DNA of 64,000 bases from Gnomoniopsis sp. IMI 355080 (Eukaryota; Ascomycota; Sordariomycetes; Diaporthales; Gnomoniaceae), in NCBI GenBank assembly GCA_027946555.1, contig JAPEVC010000096.1, forward strand, positions 62,001 to 126,000, written 5' to 3'. Shown piece after piece: positions 44,726 through 54,001 of the stretch. Position numbers and translations under genes: made by a program. Under the pieces are notes generated by a model. The model made no database searches. It was not told the origin of the DNA and worked only from the letters and a program-made list of their open reading frames with translations. Position 1 is the stretch's first letter. Every line of letters begins with the position of its first letter.

Positions 44726-46078
44726 TTACAGGTTACCGAGGAATGACTCCAGCTCGTCCATGAACGAACGAGGAACAGTAGTATCGCGTTTGTTTTTCAG
44801 GTTGCTGAGGAAGGACTCAAATTCATCCATGAGCGAGCGAGGAACGGCGGTACCGCGCTTTTCATCAGCCAGAGTATTGACGGGAATGGTCATCACGGGC
44901 TTAAACCCGTTCTCAAAGTTGCTCAGGATATCGGATCGCTTCGCGTCGGCCAGAGCACCGATAGCAATGGGTGCCACATCCTCAAATCCATGCTCAATTT
45001 CTTCCCAAATGCCAGATCGCTTAGGCATCTCAGCGCTGACAGTGTTGGAACGCTTGACATCGGACAGTGCGGTTAGAGCAAAGGGTGCCACGTCCTCAAT
45101 ACCGTGCTCGATGTCTGTCCAGATGCCAGAACGTTTAGGCATCTCAGCGCTGACAGTGTCGGAACGCTTAACATCGGACAGTGCGCTTAGAGCAAAGGGT
45201 GCCACGTCTTCAATACCGTGCTCAATGTCTGTCCAGATTCCCGTCCTCTTGGGAAGCTCGGCATCGAAAGTAGTGGATCTTTCCTTGATATTGATTCCGA
45301 CATCACTTGCCAATGCTTCGACACCGTCTGCAACCGTAGAGCCAAGGCCACTGCCCAAGGCGCTAGCACCTGAGGTGGCGCCAGACTCAATGATATTACC
45401 CCAGTTGACCTTACGTCTCGATAGGCCAACATCACTGGCGAGACTCTGACCAGCGCTGACGACTTCAGAGCCAACAGCTCCGCCCACTGTCTTGGCCACA
45501 CTCTCAGCCGCACTCTCAACGTACGGCTCAGCCTTGTCGAGGAGTGAGGCCCAGCTGCGTTTGGAGGATGAAGAGGAATCGCCATCCAACAAGTCCTCGA
45601 AAGTCTCGGCCACGGTCGGGATCTCCTTGACTACAGAGGAAATAAGTGAACGCTTCGAGGATGAAGAGTCGTCCGAATCGGTAAAGTCATCCCAGAGGTC
45701 CTCGGCGCCAGACTCCAAGGCGCTCAGTCCGCCGCTCTTCAGGGCGGAGGTAACAATCGACCCGACAGAAGCCTTGCGCTTGGCGTTCGTGGACGAGGCG
45801 TCATCCGAATCGGTAAAGTCATCCCAGAGGTCCTCGGCGCCAGACTCCAAGGCGCTGAGTCCGCCACTCTTCAGGGCGGAGGTAACAATCGACCCGGCAG
45901 ACGTCTTGCGCTTGGCGACTGTGTTAGATTGGGGCTTCACTTCCAGATTGTTGATTTTATGATGAAGAGCCGACCGATCGGAGCCTGAGTTGGATGCATG
46001 GGACAAAGGTGCTCCCTGAACAGCCTCGAGGTAGGTGATGGTTGCCAAGATGGCGCTGACGATTGTCTTGGTCTGCAT
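44726..46078 (-). CDS. secreted KEX2-type repeat precursor protein (putative peptide precursor)
   Basis: An intronless gene for 450 residues. A signal peptide (MQTKTIVSAILATITYLEAV) is followed by sequence cut by 12 Lys-Arg dipeptides and one Arg-Arg, the recognition sites of the Golgi protease Kex2. The peptides between them fall into families: two near-identical units of 44 residues per repeat (SALKSGGLSALESGAEDLW); four of exactly 25 residues, three sharing GIW(T/E)(D/E)IEHG(I/F)EDVAP and one divergent; two 9-residue spacers ending AEMP; and two at the end sharing PRS(L/F)MDE(F/L)ESFL. Many could form acidic amphipathic helices. Few or no Cys are present. The layout resembles fungal KEX2-processed repeat proteins: dikaritin precursors, Ustilago repellent Rep1 or the Candida Ece1 polyprotein. 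I see no homology to a named one, and the activity is unknown. It is alone in about 5 kb of gene-poor DNA. Confidence 0.88.
   Translation of the reverse strand: MQTKTIVSAILATITYLEAVQGAPLSHASNSGSDRSALHHKINNLEVKPQSNTVAKRKTSAGSIVTSALKSGGLSALESGAEDLWDDFTDSDDASSTNAKRKASVGSIVTSALKSGGLSALESGAEDLWDDFTDSDDSSSSKRSLISSVVKEIPTVAETFEDLLDGDSSSSSKRSWASLLDKAEPYVESAAESVAKTVGGAVGSEVVSAGQSLASDVGLSRRKVNWGNIIESGATSGASALGSGLGSTVADGVEALASDVGINIKERSTTFDAELPKRTGIWTDIEHGIEDVAPFALSALSDVKRSDTVSAEMPKRSGIWTDIEHGIEDVAPFALTALSDVKRSNTVSAEMPKRSGIWEEIEHGFEDVAPIAIGALADAKRSDILSNFENGFKPVMTIPVNTLADEKRGTAVPRSLMDEFESFLSNLKNKRDTTVPRSFMDELESFLGNL
45005..45260 (-). repeat. 114-base repeat encoding 25-mer plus 9-mer peptide pairs
   Basis: Tandem units of 114 bases (38 codons) each encode a 25-residue peptide, Lys-Arg, a 9-residue spacer ending in Pro, and Lys-Arg. 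Two copies are nearly identical, and the third (downstream in the gene) is diverged at its C-terminal half. Confidence 0.75.
45672..45917 (-). repeat. 132-base tandem repeat, two copies, in the repeat-precursor gene
   Basis: The copies at 45672-45785 and 45804-45917, offset 132 bases (44 codons), differ at only 5 of the 114 positions I aligned. This is a recent duplication or a pair kept alike by conversion. Each copy encodes one Lys-Arg-bounded peptide. Confidence 0.9.
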
Positions 46079-48593
46079 GGTAACTGTAAGTAGCAGAGAC
46101 CGGCTCTACAAGGCTATTGGGATTGATGCTTGAAGAAGCTGTGGGTGTAATGGGCAACTAATGTCCGATTGAGGGCGTTGTGGAATTAAGTATTACCAAG
46201 GTTCTATGACCAAACGAAAGCCTGATTTTTGATTGACTGAGACAAGAAAAGACAGAAGAGTGTCACTGCCAGAGTAGACACTGAAAAGAAGAGATGATTG
46301 AAAGGAAAAGAGGCTGCAAGTGAGAGAGTGATGATGATGGAGATGAGAAGGAGAACCGCCAGAGCCAAGAAACCACGAAACATATATACCTCTGACGATA
46401 TTGCTCCTCCTGCGCCTGAACAACTTGAGTATATCGCAGCGTGGCAGTGAAGGTGTTCCTGCAGCCTGAATACACACATGGGTGTGACCCAAAATCCAAT
46501 ACACGGTCGTCTGGCCACAGGCTTGATGCGTTTGAAGAGGATCAGGATTCAGCTGAGGCCTCGACCACTACAATCAGCCAGCAAGCACCCGGATGTCAGC
46601 TGTTTGAGATTACCAACTTGCACCGCACGACTTCAAGGCAATTGCGCAGCCTTAATCTCGAGTCCTCAATCAGTTGTGCATACATAGCGATGATCTGGGA
46701 CTCTCAGGCTACATAGTGAGGCGCCCAGACATATGTAGACATCTGCTACAGCGAGCATGAGGCCTGAGTTGTGGAATGGAGATCTGGTGTAGCTTCAATG
46801 TGACATAAGAGATCTTGCATGTGTCGTACGTGGTGCATACGCAGGTACCTAGGCACAGCTTCGGTCTTACGTGCCGACGGTGCGGCTCCGATGTGAGATG
46901 AACGCGCAAGACATTCATAAGTCCAATGCATGTAAGCGACCTGTAGGGACCGGGTCCACGACTCCTGTCAGCCGTACAAAGTTAGGTACCTAATTGACTA
47001 ACCTCTGTATAATGGGACTACCAAAATGCTGTCAGATGCTTGTCCAAGTCAAGCTCAAATCTTACTGTTGCTCATAAAGTTCATTTCTTCCATGCATGCA
47101 CCTTTTCGGCTGTGCATCCGCCTCCATATGTTCCTTCAACAGATCCTTACCCCTATCTATTAAAGGACACCGCAGGGTATACTTGCCGCGTAAAATGAGG
47201 AATACTTGCATATGCACCCAAAGGGAATGACATGCGTAATGACGATCTTTTCTTTCGAGGTACTTGTCCCAAGGTAGTGGCGCGACTGATCATATTTGTC
47301 AGTATACTTTGTCCTGAAGTCCTTTAGGAGCGGCTCCTCGGTTGTGAGTAGTGAGGCTAGCAGTATTTACCGCAAGAGTATACTTAAGTCGATATAGAGT
47401 CTCTCGCACCATGGCATTCGTCAACACGTTGTACCTGGAGGCCATGAGTTGAAGCCATGGTACTGGGCCACGACCTCTCGCGGAACGCAGTCGAAACATG
47501 AGCAGTAATATAGCATGATGAGAGTAAGACCAACAAGCTGTACTAATCGAAACGGTCCCAGGTTGTACTTGGGGTGCAGTGTTGCATTGGTGCCTTCCAC
47601 CACTGACCGGCGTTCTGGTCCAGTGCTTGTCACATCTTGTATACCACTGCCAGTTTTCCACAATATGATCTCACTATTACTTTCAAGGCTTGAATGACGA
47701 CCGAATTTTTTGTGAATACCCAGAGGTACAGTAGATGGTGATCGATAATGAAGCAAAGCAATTGAAGGCAATTATTGTGTCATGCCTTTCCTTGTTTCTT
47801 TGCCACCAATATCGTAATTCAGCCTTCCTACAAACAGCTTGCGCTGTACTTGTCGCTTAGAAGCAGCTTTGCCATGAGGCTGGGGTTCAATGATATTACA
47901 TGCTCAGTGGTGAGCCACAAGTGCCGGTAGTCAGGTTTCTGACTCCCAGGGCGGCTTTCCAAGGTCGCCAGATTGATATCTCTCTCTCCTGCATGACCCG
48001 ATATTGAGACTCTCGTATCCGGTATCAAACTTGAGGATAAACAAGCAGGAGGAGACCAAGCTTGATGCAGGCAGATTGTACCTCCAAAAGGATCAATTTT
48101 TGCTTGCTGACTCCAATTAAATTCCCCCGTAATCAACTCAAACTTTTACAAGGCGCGGCCGCGCTGGTTTCCCAAGCTCGGGCTGCTTGCGTAAGATATT
48201 CACGTATGTTGGTTTTTTAATAGCAGAGCAGGATCATACTCATCCTAGCAATGTAATCGCATTGTTGCAAGCACAAGATCTACCCATGAAAATTTTATTT
48301 CCTGTTGTTATTCCCGGACGTTGCATCCTCCTTAGAGATATATTTTAATTTTGGTGTTGCTTATGATTGGGATCCTCCGCGTACGCTGGAACATGTCCCT
48401 GTCGGTGCCGAAGCGGCTTCTTACGATGAACCTCGGCTCAATGGCTCGGCCAGCAAGTATCACATACGAGCTCCCCCTTTCGCGATGGCATGACTATACT
48501 TCGACCAGACAACTTATGAGTTCGCAGTCGCTGATCTTTGCTCATATAACATATCTTCTCTTTCCAGTCCAGTAGCGCCAGTTTCAAGACAAG
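46079..48593. other. 2.5 kb gene-free flank right of the repeat-peptide gene
   Basis: The left end contains the promoter of the repeat-precursor gene; ggtatatatg on the minus strand at about 46380-46390 is a TATA candidate roughly 300 bases upstream of the ATG. Minus-strand frames at 46193-46518 are rich in His and Ser and look like chance. The remainder (46.6-48.6 kb) is AT-rich with no gene I can support. Confidence 0.45.
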
Positions 48594-50089
48594 ATGAATG
48601 TATCCTCACTCTTCAACGTTCAAGTAAGCAACCCCGACCCGGCCTGACCTGGCAACCCACTTGTAAGACGACAAGCCTCCGCCACTTGCATGCAATCGGG
48701 ACACAAGCTTTCAAGAGGCCTCTTGCTGGGTCCCTCCATGAGGGTTGTCAATTGGGCCCATTTCTCAGCCTTGCTGACAATGGTATCACCGACAGGGGAA
48801 AGCGGTCCTCGTCACAGGCGGCGGAAAAGGAATCGGGCGCATGATATCGGAGGGCTTTGTGACCAACGGCGCAAGGGTGTATATCTCCTCGCGCGACGGC
48901 AAGGCCTGTGAGAAGGCTGCCGCGGAGCTTACGGCTTTGGGTATGTCTCAGGCCCTCGTATGCTACATTTGCTCAGGCTTTGCTGGCTCGTCTCCCCTTC
49001 CTTGCCTTCAGGACTGCCGGTGCCTTGTGTCAAGTTGGGACAGTCGGCCTGCTTTCTTGAGTGGTTGCCTTTCTAGAGTGCTCGATTCTCTTCAGACAAG
49101 GCCACAGTATACCCCGATCCGTATTACTGCCTAATCATGTCGAAGATACCAATTTCTTGAGGCCTACGGCTCCTCCGGTGGAGTTCCTTTACGCACGGTC
49201 TTTGCCGTCTCACTCGTGAAGACTCACCAGCTCTACAGACGCGCGTCTTGAACATTCACAGCTACTCCCCACACTGACGGCTGACCCCGATCTGATCCAC
49301 AGGCAAATCATCGGGCTCAGGCGGCTCCGCCATCAGCCTGCCCGCTGATCTCCAATCCCTCGATGCCTGCAAGGCCCTCGCAGCCTCTCTTGCCCAACGC
49401 GAACCCAACGGCCTGCACGTCCTCGTCAACAACTCGGGCGCCGCCTGGGGCGAAGCTTTCGACACGCACCCGGACCATGCCTGGACCAAGTTGCTCACGC
49501 TGAACCTGCAGCGCGTCTTCACACTCACACAGCTCCTCACGCCACTGCTGGAGAAGGCCGCCCAGCCAGCACAGAGCGCCGCCGACCAGGCCGCGGGGCG
49601 GAGCGATCCCGCGCGCGTCATCAATATTGGCAGTATTGACGCGCTGCGGGTGCCGAGTCTTGAAAATTATGCGTATAGCGCGAGCAAGGCCGGGTTGCAC
49701 CAGCTGAGCCGGACAATGGCGCTGGCGTTGGGCCCGCGCGGTATCACGGTCAATACGCTGGCGTGCGGTCCATTTCCCAGCAAGATGATGAAAGCAGTGC
49801 TGGACTCCGCAGGCCAGGAGCTGGCGGACGCGAACCCGTTGGGCAGAATTGGTACGCCCGAGGATGTGGCGGGTGCGTGCTTGTTCTTGTCCGGGAGGGC
49901 AGGGTAAGTTGTCTTTCGTTGTCTATTACTTCATGCTCATCGCTTCAGTGTCTCGCTGGCGATGATGGCAACATAATCTTGCACCCTCAAAGCAAGACCT
50001 TCTACTGACAGCCAGCTTGGTATAGTGCGTTCGTGAATGGTGCTACACTTTCGATCGATGGGGGCGTCCACTTGTTGTCTAAGCTGTAA
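48594..50089 (+). CDS. short-chain dehydrogenase/reductase (classical SDR)
   Basis: Exons 48594-48623, 48796-48940, 49303-49903 and 50026-50089 join to 279 residues. The Rossmann motif is VLVTGGGKGIGRMI. The strand-4 motif is VLVNNSGAAWG (NNSG instead of NNAG). The catalytic Ser lies in INIGSIDA and the YxxxK pair in NYAYSASKAGLHQ. A PG-like turn (LACGPFPSKMM) and the C-terminal GATLSIDGGVHLL complete the fold. The first Ser/Tyr/Lys set is intact. The sequence resembles fungal RhlG-like 3-oxoacyl reductases; the actual substrate is unknown. Exon 1 is only 30 bases and intron 2 is long (362 bases), so start and exon 2 borders rest on motif continuity and phase. Confidence 0.88.
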
Positions 50090-51121
50090 GGCAGCCTCAG
50101 AGGGATAATGGAATTGGACTCGGACTCACCGAGCACCAATGCGTCGACAGAGTCGCTTTCCATCGCTGTAGATTGTGGGCCGAGCTTCCGCCGACATATT
50201 GCCGACCCAGATCTTAGGGGGCAGCAATGGCGGGGAAAAAAAAGTAAAGATATGAGAAAAGGTCTGTGGCCTGTGTTACAAACAGACGAGGTCAAGCTAC
50301 CCAAAGGTCAAACTAAAGAAGCATGCAGTCGGGACAGGCGGCTGAGGTGCTTCGAAATGGCTTCATATTATGTCTATTGGTGTATCAATAGCTACCAATC
50401 CCGGCGGTTCCCTTAAACCAAGCCGGAGGAATTCTCACTTCTGGTTCCTTAGATCCATAGCAACATAGAAGAAACGTCCTGAGCCATCCAACCCTCACGC
50501 AGTCCAGGTCTATCAAGAGCCCGTCCAACACACCACACGGAATAAAGAAAACCACAACATGCGTATAATAGAAAATTCAGAAACAGAGAAGGGATATCGC
50601 TGAGCCTTCCGTTTTCTTGCCAACTCCGAGCGCCTGCCTTTGCCATTGTATATGCTATTCGCACCCAAGCCATGCACCAAATTGCCAAATAATACCTCTC
50701 GGACTAATCTTCTTGGACCATTCTTAGACGATGGTGCCGCTAGCGCTCGTTCCAGTATCGCCTATCGTGAAAAGTGCCCATGTGAAGATTGTTTCACATC
50801 GTGCACTGACGAGTCTGTCGCCTCTAGAGTCGATTTTATATCCGCCATGAAGGCGCTCGAGTGCAATACAGAAGATAACGACCGGACTCTAGGTCTATGT
50901 TGCCGTGTGCAGACTGGGGCATTTTGCGAACGCGCGGGTAACGCAAGCTTGTGGAGCCAGGAACGCGAGCAGTCTGGTCCAGGCAGCCAGCTGAGGCAAG
51001 CTGGACCACTGAAAAAGAATTGCAAGACTGCAGTGAACGCGCAATAGTCGCCATGTCCATAACGCCTGGAGACTCTGTAATGGAGCCCAAAAAGAAGTGA
51101 TGAGGTCTCTTCTAGACAAGT
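50090..51121. other. intergenic, convergent 3' ends
   Basis: 1.0 kb separates the SDR stop and the stop of the small minus-strand gene. Frames at 50108-50416 (plus) and 50640-51047 (plus) show no motif. I see no other feature. Confidence 0.45.
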
Positions 51122-51349
51122 CTATGATAGTCCGACGTTCTCAAGATCGCGGATCATGACGGCCATCTGCGCTCGCTTTGCAGCCTCGGCGACAAGGGTG
51201 AAATCCTTCAGGAAGGGGTCGGTTGACGGTGTCTTGACATGAGGAGGATTTGGAGGTGCAACGGCACCAAAGCCCTTGGACTGAGCTGTAGGCCAATTTG
51301 TCGCGACCTGGGCTTGCTGGTGAGTTGGGGAGGAGATTGGGGCGTCCAT
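51122..51349 (-). CDS. 75-residue small protein, function unknown
   Basis: The ATG at 51349 starts a 75-residue product. It has a Pro/Gln-rich N-terminal half and a C-terminal half that looks like a structured helix pair (DPFLKDFTLVAEAAKRAQMA, then IRDLENVGLS). The frame continues upstream for another 125 codons, but those residues are basic and low-complexity and read like a 5' leader, so I prefer the inner start. The upstream DNA has the long pyrimidine tracts typical of fungal promoters. No signal peptide or membrane segment. I do not recognise a named family. Confidence 0.5.
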   Translation of the reverse strand: MDAPISSPTHQQAQVATNWPTAQSKGFGAVAPPNPPHVKTPSTDPFLKDFTLVAEAAKRAQMAVMIRDLENVGLS

Positions 51350-53017
51350 TTTTTTGTTGTCTTCTGGACGTGAGGTGCCGAGAGGTTTAGGCAGGGTGAG
51401 TAAATGTATAGACAGGGTCGACAGTGGAATCTTTTGTGCCACTCCGTGCCTGAGTCGGAAATGCCGAGTAAATATTCTCCCGAGCAGTTCCGGGTCGCCG
51501 AGGTTCCAGGTGCGTGTGAGCCTTCGAAAGAACTTTCGAGAGAAGCAGTGGGCGGCACAGGTAGATCCTATGGTAGAAGAGATGGCCGAAACCTGGATCG
51601 TTCTTCTTGGCACACGTGATGATTGTCCAGTTGAACGGGATTCGCAGGATGATGGCGCCGAGGAAGACCGGGTGTGGTTTGATCGAATCGGCGGAGGTCG
51701 GTGGAGAAGAGAAGCAGGAGACAAAGCAAAGCCAGGCTACCTGGGCAAAGGCGATGATGAGATGATGGCAGACTGGGATGGCGTAGTGGTCTTATAAGTT
51801 GGTCGAGGGGAAAAGTTGGAGTGTGTGGGGGAGGCTAGAGGGAGAGAGAAGAGAGAAAGGAGGCTTTTCACTCTCGGAAGTAGTTGAGTCGCGCGAGCAT
51901 CCAAGTTTTATCTACGGTCATCATCCGCCGAGGCAATGTGGGGGTAGAGCCAATAATTTCTTGATGCTCCAGTTTGTCGGATGATTTTGAACGAAGAATT
52001 CGATACAAAGAAAAAAGCGAGGCCGCGGAAGGGTGGAGCGCAGGTGGGCGATTAAAACCACTTTAAACAAGACGGGCCCCTCCTGTCCACTCGTAGTCTG
52101 GTCTTTTGTGTTTGTTCTTTCTTTTTGGAATTCTTCACCTCTTCTAATTTTTTCCAGCATGCAGTGCATTGGCGCACTCAGCATGTAGACCTCCTGCACG
52201 ACATACATGAATCTACTGGCCAAGGGGTGCGTTCGTCTTTGTGCTGCGGGTACACTGTACTGTACTCAGAATATGCGGCAGCAGATTATGGTGATTGGCG
52301 ATTCATTCCACCACTGAAGTCATACATAGCACAGTACCGAGCAACCTGGTTCTCCACCGAGGCCTCATGCCAGTCCGAAGCTTATCAGAGAGTACTTACG
52401 GAGAAGCGGAGCAGCAGCCGCCCAAGGCACGTTTCCGCGGCTTATTGCAAGACCCCAACGTGGGGCCCCACAGTCTTGTCAAGTAGTCTTTGTTTGCAGA
52501 GCGTCTACGGGGTGCGTGACAGGGGGCTAGGGGGGGGGGACCATAAGTGCCGACAAGACACAGTACCTACGACCTATGTCAGGTACTGTGGGAACAGTAG
52601 TACCTCAGGTTCACAACTGGCACTTCACTCTACAACCAATGCAGTACATATACCGCCATATATTGGCTGCCCTTGCTTTCGCATCTATTACTGCCTTGAT
52701 GGTTCGAACTCCTGGCTAATTCCTGAGACGCCATGGGCTGAAGAGGCCGATGCATATGCCGAATCAGGCCATCCCTTTCTTCTTTGCATGCTGCCCGAAA
52801 TCATCTGCATGTGGTGTACCATTCCAGGCGTGGATCCCAGCCCGCCGAGGTACAAGGCACATACATGTTCACCTGAGATAATACGGTCCAGCGTGAAAGT
52901 CAGTTTGGGCTCAATCGGACGGATCCGGGGCCGACTCCCGGATTTCATTTTCCGTTTGGCCCTATCTACAGAGTAGCTCATGTGAGTGCCCTTCATGATA
53001 AGGCCCGGCGCTTCTTC
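51350..53017. other. intergenic with a long ATG-less open frame
   Basis: 1.7 kb to the right of the small gene. It holds that gene's leader and promoter and a plus-strand frame of 283 codons (52125-52976) that has no early ATG and no recognisable motif. A run of 10 G lies at 52530-52539. Confidence 0.4.
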
Positions 53018-53386
53018 TTACCATGGTACTTTAGTCAATACTACATAGTACCCTGTGTAGGATATGGGGTGAGCGAGCGTCCTTGCAGCGCATAAGTTGA
53101 AATTGAGAACGATGCAGCCGCGCCTATGACAGACATCGGCAAAATTCTTGCAAGAATGTTCCGTTGACGACGGATCATCTCGGAATGCCAAAAGCGTACT
53201 GCCACCGGCATCCCAGACAGCCATCATCATTTCTTCATGGCGGGTCTCGAGTGAACGGGCTACCGCCTCAAGGAGTTCAGGAGACACCACGAGGACGGCG
53301 CCAAGGATATTTGACCGATGAGAGGACCCTTGGCTGGTTTGGACCCTGAATTGGAATCTTCTGTGGATACCTACAGACACCTCCAT
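53018..53386 (-). CDS. possible exon or small gene, unknown
   Basis: The minus-strand frame encodes protein-like sequence (GAVLVVSPELLEAVARSLET, MMMAVWDAGGSTLLAFRDD) with codons that look coding. It has no independent support for a start. It could be a second exon of the Cys-rich frame upstream (53562-53939) or a decayed gene. Confidence 0.25.
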   Translation of the reverse strand: MEVSVGIHRRFQFRVQTSQGSSHRSNILGAVLVVSPELLEAVARSLETRHEEMMMAVWDAGGSTLLAFRDDPSSTEHSCKNFADVCHRRGCIVLNFNLCAARTLAHPISYTGYYVVLTKVPW

Positions 53387-53561
53387 GCACAGTCTCTTAA
53401 GATTTTCCGATCATCGTCACTCCCGGAGGAGCCTAGGCGGAGCAGTAGCCCGTACTCCGTGCTATGGGTAATAGGCAACGCACAACATTCATTTCGTTTC
53501 TCAGATCATGCTCCTTTTACTGCGGCAGCTATGCCTAGATACATAGAAAGTAGATAATCGT

Positions 53562-53939
53562 CTATGTGGGATCACCGCATCTCATTTCTGCACGCTCTTC
53601 GGTAAGGGTGGTCTTGAGGTGGGGTTTGTGCCAGGTACCCTGGGGCTGCTTCGCTTGGGCCAGCTTGGGCCAGCATTGCTCGGCATACGCTTGCTTTTCG
53701 GCGGGCCGGCTAAACCGGACCGCAACCAAAATTTCCATCAGGGCGCATTGCAGCTTGTGAACTGCAGCCTTGTCATAGTCAACATCCAGCCTTGTGTTGC
53801 ATTCGCAACAAAATCCCGTCGGAGCCCAGGGAGCGTACCAATTCGTGGCGCACCTGCTACAGTCCAACTCATCTTGGACGGCGCACAGATCTGTGCCGCA
53901 TAATTTCCGTCCGTGGCGCCTTGCTTTACAGGATACCAT
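53562..53939 (-). CDS. possible Cys-rich (zinc-ribbon-like) small protein
   Basis: A minus-strand frame of 125 residues from the ATG at 53939. The first half carries paired Cys: CGTDLC, CSRC and FCCECN, in an order that could bind zinc. The second half is helical-looking (AAVHKLQCALMEILVAVRF, EKQAYAEQCWPKL). Codon choice (AAG, GAC, CTG, GCC) looks like a real gene. The start lies only 62 bases from the divergent SAM35-like start, which is tight but possible. It may continue into the frame at 53018-53386 through an intron. Unnamed family. Confidence 0.4.
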   Translation of the reverse strand: MVSCKARRHGRKLCGTDLCAVQDELDCSRCATNWYAPWAPTGFCCECNTRLDVDYDKAAVHKLQCALMEILVAVRFSRPAEKQAYAEQCWPKLAQAKQPQGTWHKPHLKTTLTEERAEMRCGDPT

Positions 53940-54001
53940 CGCAAGCCTCCCACCCCTCGCCGGGCGCAAACGTCCTAACATCGCTTCCTCAAAGCAATGC
54001 A

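Noticed and set aside
44706..45962. Plus-strand frames opposite the repeat-precursor gene
   Set aside because: Antisense shadows of a repetitive coding sequence; no signal peptide or processing sites in them.
951..46078. One joint dikaritin-type cluster from the tyrosinase to the repeat precursor
   Set aside because: Core genes (Som1, BET3, U5-40K, aquaporin) lie between and no UstYa/DUF3328 gene is present.
51354..51797. 147-codon plus-strand frame opposite the 75-residue gene
   Set aside because: No motif; the minus-strand product looks more protein-like and the region is probably its leader.
52695..52720. tRNA-like B box (ggttcgaactcc)
   Set aside because: No pairing T-arm, acceptor stem or A box at the right distance.
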